Shown in pieces: positions 1-6,191 of a stretch of 9,364 bases of DNA; within the stretch, counting starts at the first letter, position 1; each line of letters starts with the position of its first letter. A program made the position numbers and the translations under genes. Location of the stretch: positions 1 to 9,364 of the forward strand of contig DPMO01000251.1 of assembly GCA_003541445.1 (NCBI GenBank), written 5' to 3'. Below the pieces are notes generated by a model that ran no database searches, was not told where the DNA came from, and was given only the letters and a program-made list of their open reading frames with translations. The stretch is from Clostridiales bacterium (GTDB lineage: Bacteria; Bacillota; Sulfobacillia; UBA995; UBA9673).

Positions 1-1187
1 GCGAAGGCCCCGTAGGGAAGGCCCCGCCTCCCGTGCCCGCCCGCGACCTCCCCGGCCACGAACTCGGCCTCCTCCCTCTCGTCGGCCGCCTGGTAGTAGA
101 TGACAGGGTCCCCGACCTCGTTCTCGGTCCACAGCTCCTTGCCCTTGCGGCGGAGGTTGTGGCTTATCACGGCGTTGGCCGCCCTGAGGATGGTCTTGGT
201 CGAGCGGTAGTTCCGCTCGAGCCGGATGACCCTGGCGTCGGGATAGTCCTTCTCGAACTCCAGGACGTTGCGGATGTCCGCGCCGCGCCACCTGTAGATC
301 GACTGGTCGTCGTCACCCACCACGCAGAGGTTGCGGTGCTCCGCCGCGAGGAGGTCGGCGAAGACGTACTGGGCGTGGTTCGTGTCCTGGTACTCGTCGA
401 TGAGGACGTGCCGGAACCGCCGCCTGAGGGCCGCGAGGACGTCCGGGTTCTCCCGCAGGAGGACGACCGCCTTGAAGATGAGGTCGTCGAAGTCCACGGC
501 GTTCCTTTCCTCCAAGAGTTCCTGGTAGCGGGCGTAGGCCCTGGCCGCCCGCTCCTGCCGGAAGTCCTCCGCCCGCTCGGCGAAGGCCGCGGGACCCAAG
601 AGCTCGTCCTTCGCCCGGCTCACGAGGGCCAGAAGACCCCGGGGCGGCCAGCGCCCCGCGTCCCAGCCGAACTCCTCCATGACCTCCTTCATGAGGGCGA
701 CCTGGTCGGCCTCGTCGTAGATGGTGAAGTTCCGCCCGAGCCCGACCCGCTCGCCGTAGCGGCGCAGGAGCCGGGCGCAGGCGGAGTGGAAGGTGCTTAT
801 CCAGAGAGCGCTCTCCCCGCGGGCGGGGAGGGACGGAGAAGACGGGCCGAGGAGGCGCTCGACGCGGCCCTGCATCTCGCGGGCGGCCTTGTTGGTGAAG
901 GTCAGGGCCAGGATGTCCCTGGGGTCCAGGCCGAAGCGCCGGACGAGGTAGGCGAAGCGGTAGGTGAGGCAGCGCGTCTTCCCGCTGCCGGCCCCGGCAA
1001 GGATGAGGAGGGGACCGCCCGTGTAGGTGGCCGCCTCCCGCTGCTCGGGGTTGAGGTCGTCAAGGAAGCCCAGGTCAGGGCTCCTGGCGTCGGTCCGTGT
1101 CGAGTCTATGGTCTCTCCCTCCAGGGACAAGGGTCCTTCGACGGTCCGCGGCCCGTCCCCTCCGCTGGCGCTCCGGGCCGGCGGCAT
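1..1187 (-). CDS. pcrA: ATP-dependent DNA helicase PcrA/UvrD, N-terminal part (cut by window edge)
   Basis: Superfamily 1A 3'-5' DNA helicase acting in repair and in clearing replication and recombination intermediates. The minus strand reads about 395 codons before the left edge. Counting from the ATG at 1187, I see the Q motif LNPEQREA (45-52), Walker A GAGSGKT (65-71), motif Ia TFTNKAA (96-102), motif II IDEYQDT (263-269), motif III VGDDDQSIYRWRGA (290-303) and motif IV LERNYRS (323-329). The 2A/2B C-terminal half lies outside the window. The start is uncertain. The ATG at 1187 gives about 45 residues before the Q motif, longer than usual, and GGGAG touches it with no spacer. TTG at 1130 follows GAAGGA by only 3 nt. 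The best SD (GGAGGGAGAG, 1122-1113) precedes an in-frame ATA at 1109. It is divergent from feoA. The PcrA versus UvrD name is by family resemblance; helicase identity is very secure. Confidence 0.93.
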   Translation of the reverse strand, partial: MPPARSASGGDGPRTVEGPLSLEGETIDSTRTDARSPDLGFLDDLNPEQREAATYTGGPLLILAGAGSGKTRCLTYRFAYLVRRFGLDPRDILALTFTNKAAREMQGRVERLLGPSSPSLPARGESALWISTFHSACARLLRRYGERVGLGRNFTIYDEADQVALMKEVMEEFGWDAGRWPPRGLLALVSRAKDELLGPAAFAERAEDFRQERAARAYARYQELLEERNAVDFDDLIFKAVVLLRENPDVLAALRRRFRHVLIDEYQDTNHAQYVFADLLAAEHRNLCVVGDDDQSIYRWRGADIRNVLEFEKDYPDARVIRLERNYRSTKTILRAANAVISHNLRRKGKELWTENEVGDPVIYYQAADEREEAEFVAGEVAGGHGRRGLPYGAF

Positions 1188-1230
1188 CTCCCGGCCCCGC
1201 CCGGGCCGAAGCGGCCCACGGGGCGCCCCA

Positions 1231-1260
1231 GTCACCGCCTCTTCCGCGCCCCCGTATGAT
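1231..1260 (+). promoter_or_regulatory. Candidate feo promoter with TATGAT -10
   Basis: TATGAT at 1255-1260 matches 5 of 6 bases of the sigma-A -10 box. A weak -35 (GTCACC, 1231-1236, 3 of 6 matches to TTGACA) lies 18 bp upstream. A start about 7 bp after the -10 box would place the 5' end near 1267. That is downstream of the ATG at 1256 and about 37 nt before the TTG at 1304, so the call agrees with the TTG start. The -35 is poor, so this remains a candidate. Confidence 0.35.
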
Positions 1261-1285
1261 TAATGAGACTGCCTGCCCGAACACC

Positions 1286-1294
1286 GGAGGGGGG
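1286..1294 (+). promoter_or_regulatory. SD site that favours the feoA TTG start
   Basis: GGAGGGGGG ends 9 nt before TTG 1304. The alternative ATG at 1256 has only pyrimidine/C-rich sequence upstream and no SD. This site therefore decides the start call for feoA. Confidence 0.55.
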
Positions 1295-1303
1295 TGCAGC
1301 GAG

Positions 1304-1570
1304 TTGCCCGGGACGGACCCGGTCAAGGCCGACGCCTGTACCGTACCCCTTCACCGGCTCCCGCTCCGCACCCGGGGGCGGGTCGCGGCCATCAAGGCCG
1401 ACGGCTCCGTCAGGCGGCGCCTCCTCGACCTCGGCTTCGTCCCCGGGACGGTGGTGGAACCCGTGCGCCGGAGCCCCTTCGGGGAGCCCACGGCGTACCG
1501 GGTGCGGAGCAGCCTCATGGCCCTGAGGAACGAACACGCCGGCAGCATCCTGGTCAAGCCGCTCCTCTAG
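1304..1570 (+). CDS. feoA: FeoA ferrous iron transport accessory protein
   Basis: Small cytoplasmic SH3-like protein that works with FeoB in Fe(II) uptake. From TTG 1304 it is 88 aa, a normal FeoA length. The FeoA domain runs from about VPLHRLPLRTRGRV to the C-terminus. It includes RRRLLDLGFVPGTVVEPV, matching the family pattern of a helix, then L-x-x-L-G-hydrophobic-x-P-G-x, and the C-terminal SLMALRNEHAGSILVKPL, matching the usual 'ALR..EA..I.V'. An upstream in-frame ATG at 1256 would add 16 residues without domain similarity, lacks an SD, and overlaps a TATGAT element that could be the promoter. TTG is therefore preferred, though the start is not certain. It is first in the feo cluster, divergent from the helicase gene, and followed after 128 nt by the FeoB GTPase. 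Confidence 0.9.
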   Translation: MPGTDPVKADACTVPLHRLPLRTRGRVAAIKADGSVRRRLLDLGFVPGTVVEPVRRSPFGEPTAYRVRSSLMALRNEHAGSILVKPLL

Positions 1571-1583
1571 GCCCGCCGGGCCT
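1569..1583 (+). repeat. GC hairpin at the feoA stop codon
   Basis: AGGCCC-GCC-GGGCCT is a perfect 6-bp stem with a 3-nt loop that begins inside the feoA stop codon. No T-run follows (the next bases are GGAGAGAG), so it is not a standard intrinsic terminator. It could stabilise a feoA 3' end or tune read-through into feoB. Confidence 0.5.
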
Positions 1584-1628
1584 GGAGAGAGCCGGGCACA
1601 GACACAGACAAAAAGGCCAGAACCGACG

Positions 1629-1671
1629 GACGTGCACGGAAGGAAGGACAGGAGAGGCCAGACGTGCACGG
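1629..1671 (+). repeat. Two copies of GACGTGCACGG, 32 bp apart, before feoB
   Basis: GACGTGCACGG occurs at 1629-1639 and 1661-1671. Each copy contains the 8-bp palindrome CGTGCACG. The 32-bp period is close to three helical turns. The pair lies in the 128-nt gap between feoA and the FeoB GTPase gene. No protein-coding role is evident. Confidence 0.7.
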
Positions 1672-1685
1672 TGGGAATCTCCTTC

Positions 1686-1693
1686 GGGGGTGA
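1686..1693 (+). promoter_or_regulatory. SD site that favours the feoB GTPase GTG start
   Basis: GGGGGTGA differs by one base from the consensus GGAGGTGA and ends 5 nt before GTG 1699. The neighbouring in-frame GTG at 1690 lies inside this SD and has no good site of its own. No in-frame ATG, GTG or TTG occurs between the feoA stop and 1690. Confidence 0.6.
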
Positions 1694-1698
1694 AGCAA

Positions 1699-2508
1699 GT
1701 GGGGCCGGAGCGTCCCGGCTGCGGGGGCCTTTCCGCGAGACCCGGGGCCGGCTGCCGTCCGGTCGTGGCCCTGGCGGGCAACCCGAACACAGGCAAGAGC
1801 ACCCTTTTCAACGTCCTGACAGGCCTCAACCAGCACACGGGGAACTGGCCGGGCAAGACCGTCCTCGTGGCCCAGGGGGTGGCCAGGCACCGCGGCCGCC
1901 CCTACACCATCATCGACCTTCCGGGGACGTACTCCCTGCTCGCCAGCTCCCTCGAAGAGCAGGTGGCCAGTGACTTCCTCTGCCTCCAGCGTCCGGACGT
2001 CACCGTCGTGGTCGCAGACGCCACGTGCCTAGAGAGGAACCTCAACCTCGCCCTGCAGGTCGTGGAGGTCACCGACAAGGTCGTGGTCTGCGTGAACCTC
2101 ATCGACGAGGCTGAGCGGAGGGGGTACGCCGTCGACGTCCGGGCCCTTGCCGACGAGCTGGGGGTCCCGGCCGTCGCGACCGTCGCGCGCGAGGGCCGGG
2201 GCGTGGCCGAACTCCTGGACGTGATAGAGGGCCTCGTCGACGGGACCATCGTCACACGGCCCCGGAGGGCGACCTACGGGCCGGAGGTGGAGCGGGCCCT
2301 CGAGCGGCTGGAGTCCCGGCTGGCCGGCAGGCTTCCTCCGGGCGCGGCCGTCCGCTGGCTCGCCGCCAGAGCCCTCTGCGGCGACCAGAGTGTGCTGCGC
2401 CTCCTGTCCGACCCGGAGGAGGCCGTCGCAACGTTCCTCCCCCGGACCGCGAGGGGCCCCCTCGCAAAGGCCGAGAACGTCCCGGCCGAGGGGAGGGCCT
2501 CCTCTTGA
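1699..2508 (+). CDS. feoB: FeoB GTPase subunit (stand-alone G domain plus GDI)
   Basis: Cytosolic GTP-binding part of the ferrous iron transporter, 269 aa from GTG 1699. The G domain has G1 GNPNTGKS (27-34), switch I/G2 QHTGNWPGKTV (45-55, Thr54), G3 DLPG (73-76) and G4 NLID (133-136). G5 lies near VATVAREGRG (159-168). A guanine-dissociation-inhibitor-like helical segment follows at about 193-245 (YGPEVERALERLE, then RWLAARALCGD). Intact FeoB proteins continue directly into membrane helices. This chain stops and the permease is a separate gene overlapping it by 4 nt. Both parts keep their normal motifs, so this is a stable two-subunit form rather than a frameshift. Two cysteines (8 and 19) precede the G domain, and their meaning is unknown. 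GTP hydrolysis is expected to gate or drive Fe(II) entry through the permease. Confidence 0.93.
   Translation: MGPERPGCGGLSARPGAGCRPVVALAGNPNTGKSTLFNVLTGLNQHTGNWPGKTVLVAQGVARHRGRPYTIIDLPGTYSLLASSLEEQVASDFLCLQRPDVTVVVADATCLERNLNLALQVVEVTDKVVVCVNLIDEAERRGYAVDVRALADELGVPAVATVAREGRGVAELLDVIEGLVDGTIVTRPRRATYGPEVERALERLESRLAGRLPPGAAVRWLAARALCGDQSVLRLLSDPEEAVATFLPRTARGPLAKAENVPAEGRASS
2491..2508 (+). promoter_or_regulatory. SD and stop/start overlap coupling the two FeoB genes
   Basis: GGGAGGG (2491-2497) is followed by 7 nt and then TTG at 2505. The tetranucleotide TTGA (2505-2508) contains both the TTG start of the permease and the TGA stop of the GTPase. This geometry favours translational coupling and equal amounts of the two subunits. 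Confidence 0.75.
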
Positions 2509-3878
2509 CCGAACGGACGAAGGCGCCCCCCCTCACCACGGCGGCCATCACCGACAAACTGGTGGGCAGCCTCTACCGCAGGGCCGAGGAGGTGGCCCGG
2601 GCCGCCGTCACCCGGCACGGCGAGGGCTGGGACCCGACCCCGGCCATCGACACCCTGCTCACCTCCCGGGTCACCGGCCTGCCCATCATGCTCTTCGCCC
2701 TCGCCGCCGTCCTCTGGGTGACGGTGGTCGGCGCCAACTACCCCTCGCAGGTCCTCACCTATCTCCTCTTCGGCCTCGAGGAGAAGCTCACCCTGCTGTT
2801 CGCGGCCCTCGGAGCGCCGGCCTGGCTGCACGGCGTGCTCGTGCTCGGGATGTACCGGGGTCTGGCCTGGGTGGTGTCGGTCATGCTCCCCCCCATGGCC
2901 ATCTTCTTCCCCTGCTTCACTCTTTTGGAGGACCTCGGCTACCTTCCGAGGGTGGCCTTCAACCTCGACGCCGTGTTCAAGCGGTCGGGAGCCTGCGGCA
3001 AACAGGCCCTCACCATGAGCATGGGGTTCGGCTGCAACGCGGCCGGCGTCATCGCCTGCCGCATCATCGACTCGCCCCGGGAGCGTATGATCGCCCTCTT
3101 GACCAACAACTTCACCGTCTGCAACGGCCGCTTCCCCACCCTCATCGCCCTCTCGACCGTCTTCGTCGGCGAGGGGACGAAACAGGTCCTCGGCCCGGGG
3201 CTGGCCGCGTCCCTGGCCGTGGTCGGCATCGTCCTCACGGGCGTCGCCGTCACCTTCGCCGTCTCGTGGCTGCTCTCGCGGACTCTTCTCCGCGGGGTCC
3301 CCTCGTTCTTCGCCCTTGAACTCCCGCCGTTCCGCCGGCCCCGCGTCGGCCAGGTCCTGGTGAGGTCTCTCCTCGACCGGACCCTCTTCGTCCTCACCCG
3401 GGCCGTGCTCGTCGCCGCACCGGCCGGCGCCCTGGTCTGGGGCCTCGCCAACACCCCCGTCGGCGGCCACAGTCTCCTCGTCCACCTGGCCTCCTTCCTC
3501 GAGCCCGCCGGCCGGCTCCTCGGTCTGGACGGCTTCATCCTGACCGCCTTCATCCTCGGTCTCCCGGCCAACGAGATCGTCCTGCCCATCCTCCTCATGA
3601 GCTACCTCTCGGGCGGGACGATGGTCGAGGCGGAAAGCCTGCAGACGCTGGGAGGCGTTCTCGTCGCCAACGGCTGGACCCGGCTCACGGCCCTGTGTTT
3701 CATGCTGTTCTCCCTTCTCCACTGGCCGTGCGCCACGACGATCCTCACCGTGTGGAACGAGACGCGGGACCGCCGCTGGACGCTTGCGGCGGTCCTCCTC
3801 CCCACGGCCGTGGCCGTGGTCGTCTGTTCGGCTGTGGCCCACGCTGGCGGGGTCCTTGCGGCACTGGCGGCAGGATGA
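2505..3878 (+). CDS. feoB: FeoB permease subunit (Gate/nucleoside-recognition membrane domain)
   Basis: Inner-membrane channel part of the Fe(II) transporter, 457 aa. Residues 1-58 are a mostly polar, helical linker that in one-piece FeoB joins the GDI to the first membrane helix. About eight hydrophobic segments follow (near 59-78, 84-103, 110-134, 230-258, 294-316, 343-366, 390-411 and 427-449). Family signatures include PCFTLLEDLGYLPRVAF (136-152), GFGCNAAGVIACRII (174-188), NNFTVCNGRFPTL (201-213), LGLPANEIVLPI (351-362) and HWPCATT (406-412). Conserved cysteines at 137, 177, 185, 206 and 409 are candidates for the metal path. TTG 2505 is the start, with a good SD and a 4-nt overlap with the GTPase gene. 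It ends 10 bp from the stop of the convergent kinase gene. Fe(II) is the expected substrate; some FeoB relatives carry manganese. Confidence 0.92.
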   Translation: MTERTKAPPLTTAAITDKLVGSLYRRAEEVARAAVTRHGEGWDPTPAIDTLLTSRVTGLPIMLFALAAVLWVTVVGANYPSQVLTYLLFGLEEKLTLLFAALGAPAWLHGVLVLGMYRGLAWVVSVMLPPMAIFFPCFTLLEDLGYLPRVAFNLDAVFKRSGACGKQALTMSMGFGCNAAGVIACRIIDSPRERMIALLTNNFTVCNGRFPTLIALSTVFVGEGTKQVLGPGLAASLAVVGIVLTGVAVTFAVSWLLSRTLLRGVPSFFALELPPFRRPRVGQVLVRSLLDRTLFVLTRAVLVAAPAGALVWGLANTPVGGHSLLVHLASFLEPAGRLLGLDGFILTAFILGLPANEIVLPILLMSYLSGGTMVEAESLQTLGGVLVANGWTRLTALCFMLFSLLHWPCATTILTVWNETRDRRWTLAAVLLPTAVAVVVCSAVAHAGGVLAALAAG

Positions 3879-3888
3879 ACCGGACCCC

Positions 3889-5820
3889 CTACTCCGGCGC
3901 CAGGGGCAGCCTCAGGCACATCCGGGTCCCACCCCCGGGGCGGTTCTCCGCCCAGAGGTCCCCGCCGTGCCGCCGGGCGATGTCGCGGCTGATGTAGAGG
4001 CCGAGGCCGAGACCGTCGGGCATCCTCCCCTCAAGGTTCGTGGCCCGGTACAGCCCCTGGAAGACCGCCTCGAGCTGGTCAGGCGGAATGCCGATGCCCT
4101 CGTCCTCGACGACCACCAGGACCTCGCCCGGTCGCCGCTCGACGCCCACCCGGACACGCGCCCTTCCGGGCGAGTACTTGACGGCGTTGCTCAAGAGGTT
4201 CGCCAGGACCTCCACGAGCCGCCTCCGGTCACCTCTCACCTTGACCCCCTCCGGCGGCCCGGACACCGAGACCTCCGAGTCGAAAAGGCCTGAGGCGTAG
4301 GGGCTCGTGGCCTCGGCGACGACCTCGCCCAGGTCGACTTCTTCGAGGTCGAGCGGGAGTCGGCCGTTCGCGACCCGGTAGCCGTCCAGGATCTCGCCCA
4401 CGAGGACCTGCAGGCGCCTCAGCTCCTTTTCCGCCAGCCGGAGGCAGGCGGCGACATCGGCCTCCGTGCCCGCCCCCGCGTCCGGCTCCGCCGGCCGCCC
4501 CCGACCGTCGAGCCGACCGGTGGCCAGTTGGACGAGGCCGAACGCGGCGGCGAGAGGGTTCCTGAGCTCGTGAGCGAGGACCTGGATGAACTCCTCCTTG
4601 GCCCGCTCCAGCCGGCGGAGCTCGGTCACGTCCCGGTAGGTCAGGACGCCGAGAGAGACCTTGCCGGCCTCGTCCCGCAGGGGCACCCCGCTGACCCGCA
4701 GGGTGAGTCGGCTCCCGTCCGGCCGCTCGAGCAGTATCTCCTCATCCCGGAAGGTCTCCCCCCGGAGCACTCTTGTGACGGGCCATTCGGCGGGCGACAT
4801 GGGCGAACCGTCCGGCCGGTAGAGCTTGACCTCCCGCATGTAGCCCATGGGGTGTCTCGGGGGCCACGTCCCGTCCATGATGTCCCGCGCCATGCGGTTC
4901 CTCATCAGGAGGGCTCCCTCAGAGGAGACGACGGACACACCCTCGCTGAGGTTCTCGAGGATGGCCCGCACCTGCTCGGCCTGGGACTCGGCCTCACGGC
5001 GCCGGCGGCTTATCTCCTCGAGCAGGGCTCTCCTCACCTCGGCCGCCGCCCGGGCCTCGGTGATGTCCATCGCCACCCCGGTGATGATGTAGGTCTCCTC
5101 GCCTCCCCCCCGTGGGCGGCGGACGACCCTGCCGCGGCTGCGCACCCACCTCGTGGCCCCTCCAGGCATGATGACCCTGTACTCGGCGTCGAAGACACCT
5201 CGCTCCGTCACGGCCCGGCGGGCGGCCTCGAGAACCGTACGCCGGTCGTCGGGGTGCAGACCTTTGAGGAACTCACCGACCAGCATGAAGGAGCCCTCCG
5301 GCCGAAGGCCGTGGATGCGGACGAACCCGAGGTCACGGATGTCGACACCTGTGTCCGGGTCGTAGCGCCACGCCCCCATCCCGGCCGCCTCGAGGGCCAG
5401 GCGGAGCCTCTCCTCGCTGTCCTGCAGTCTCTCGCAGGCCTCCTTGAACTCGGTCACGTCGCGCACGGCGGCGGTGACCGATTTCACCGAGCCGTCGCGG
5501 CCCGGCTCGGGGACCAGCCGGCATCGGTAAGTGCGCGGCCTGCCGCCCCTCGTGGCGGTGAACTCGAAAGTCAGCTCCCGCCCGGTCTTGAAGGTCTCCC
5601 GGAGCGCTCTCTCCCAGAGATCGACCAGCTCGTCACCGAACCCGAGCTCACGGCTTGTCCGCCCGATGAACCAGCCGGCGGGCTTGCCGACGGTCCGGCA
5701 TACGGCAGGGTTCACGTAGATGTAACGGAGCTCCCGGTCGAACCGGGCGATCAGGTCAGGGTGGCTGTCGACGAGGACTCTGAAGCCGTCGTCCACGGTC
5801 CCGATGTCGTCCCTCGTCAT
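3889..5820 (-). CDS. Soluble sensor histidine kinase with three PAS domains
   Basis: Cytoplasmic sensor kinase, 643 aa, with no signal peptide or membrane segment. PAS 1 covers about 12-125 (DSHPDLIARFDRELRYIYVN, ending VRDVTEF). PAS 2 (PAS_3-like) covers about 135-256 (GMGAWRYDPDTG, HPDDR, EYRVIMPGG). A coiled coil at about 262-290 leads to PAS 3 at about 285-402. The HisKA domain has the phospho-acceptor His417 in LAHELRNP. The HATPase domain has the N box NLLSNAVKYS (541-550), G1 DEGIGIP (573-579) and G2 DGLGLGLYIS (602-611). The F box reads VFQGLYR where VFERFYR is common. The ATG at 5820 overlaps the receiver stop by 4 nt (ATGA), implying translational coupling and partnership. The signal could be redox, a small ligand or a cofactor; no heme- or flavin-specific motif is recognisable. 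It converges on the FeoB permease gene with no obvious terminator between them. Confidence 0.93.
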   Translation of the reverse strand: MTRDDIGTVDDGFRVLVDSHPDLIARFDRELRYIYVNPAVCRTVGKPAGWFIGRTSRELGFGDELVDLWERALRETFKTGRELTFEFTATRGGRPRTYRCRLVPEPGRDGSVKSVTAAVRDVTEFKEACERLQDSEERLRLALEAAGMGAWRYDPDTGVDIRDLGFVRIHGLRPEGSFMLVGEFLKGLHPDDRRTVLEAARRAVTERGVFDAEYRVIMPGGATRWVRSRGRVVRRPRGGGEETYIITGVAMDITEARAAAEVRRALLEEISRRRREAESQAEQVRAILENLSEGVSVVSSEGALLMRNRMARDIMDGTWPPRHPMGYMREVKLYRPDGSPMSPAEWPVTRVLRGETFRDEEILLERPDGSRLTLRVSGVPLRDEAGKVSLGVLTYRDVTELRRLERAKEEFIQVLAHELRNPLAAAFGLVQLATGRLDGRGRPAEPDAGAGTEADVAACLRLAEKELRRLQVLVGEILDGYRVANGRLPLDLEEVDLGEVVAEATSPYASGLFDSEVSVSGPPEGVKVRGDRRRLVEVLANLLSNAVKYSPGRARVRVGVERRPGEVLVVVEDEGIGIPPDQLEAVFQGLYRATNLEGRMPDGLGLGLYISRDIARRHGGDLWAENRPGGGTRMCLRLPLAPE

Positions 5821-6191
5821 CCGCCGTCACGCCCGACAGCCGAGTTGACGACGCTGACAACGTCGGCCAGGTCGAAGGGCTTGGTCAGGAGGCCCTGGTA
5901 GCTCCCCTCCGCCGGGAAGCCGTCTCCCTTGGGGACCGCCCCCGTGACTAGTATGACCGGCACTTCGCGCAGGCGCCGCTCTCTCCGGATGGCTTCCAGG
6001 ACCTCCCGGCCTCCGAGCCCCGGCATCAGGAGGTCGAGCAGGACCGCGTCCGGCGGAGGCTCGACCGCCAGCCAGTCGAGAGCCGCGGTCCCGCTCGTGA
6101 GCACGGTGACCTTGTGCCCTTCGCCTTCCAGCACCTCGCGGAGGATGAAGCCGATCGACGGTTCATCTTCGACAATGAGGACGCGTGCCAA
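5817..6191 (-). CDS. Single-domain response regulator (CheY/Spo0F-like receiver)
   Basis: Stand-alone receiver of 124 aa, without DNA-binding or enzymatic output. The acidic pocket is at E8/D9/E10 (VLIVEDEP). The phospho-acceptor is Asp53 (AVLLDLLMPGLGG), with Thr83 (VTGA) and Lys104 (LTKPFD). TTG 6191 is chosen because it places the first beta strand at residue 3 and follows GGGAGGGG (6203-6196), whose core sits 6 nt from the start. An upstream ATG at 6362 would add a Pro/Gly/Ser-rich stretch typical of shadow frames. The gene is followed directly by the histidine kinase with a 4-nt overlap, so the two are almost surely cognate. The receiver probably passes phosphate onward or acts by protein-protein contact. 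Its target is not in the window. Confidence 0.92.
   Translation of the reverse strand: MARVLIVEDEPSIGFILREVLEGEGHKVTVLTSGTAALDWLAVEPPPDAVLLDLLMPGLGGREVLEAIRRERRLREVPVILVTGAVPKGDGFPAEGSYQGLLTKPFDLADVVSVVNSAVGRDGG

Larger units (their letters stand above)
1188..1303. promoter_or_regulatory. Divergent intergenic region between helicase and feoA
   Basis: This stretch should hold the promoters of the helicase (minus) and the feo operon (plus). It contains a perfect 10-bp palindrome GGGGCGCCCC (1220-1229), a small inverted repeat GGGCC-5 nt-GGCCC (1203-1217), and one AT-rich island (1255-1268) in otherwise GC-rich DNA. I cannot recognise a canonical DtxR/IdeR or Fur operator. No gene is seen here if feoA starts at 1304. 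Confidence 0.5.

Noticed and set aside
1220..1229. GGGGCGCCCC as a regulator operator
   Set aside because: A 10-bp palindrome made only of G and C is expected by chance in such DNA; no partner site or known consensus.
33..1259. 408-codon open frame on the plus strand
   Set aside because: It is antisense to the helicase gene, whose motifs are unmistakable. The Arg/Pro/Gly/Val-rich translation resembles no family and reflects high third-position GC.
1256..1303. Upstream ATG start for feoA
   Set aside because: No SD, no domain similarity in the extra 16 residues, and it overlaps a -10-like TATGAT. Kept as an alternative only.
2274..3842. 522-codon open frame on the minus strand
   Set aside because: Antisense to the FeoB permease; a highly charged Glu/Gly/Asp/Arg translation without domain character, typical of a GC-rich shadow.
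4528..5901. 457-codon open frame on the plus strand
   Set aside because: Antisense to the PAS-histidine kinase gene, with no recognisable motifs; a shadow frame.
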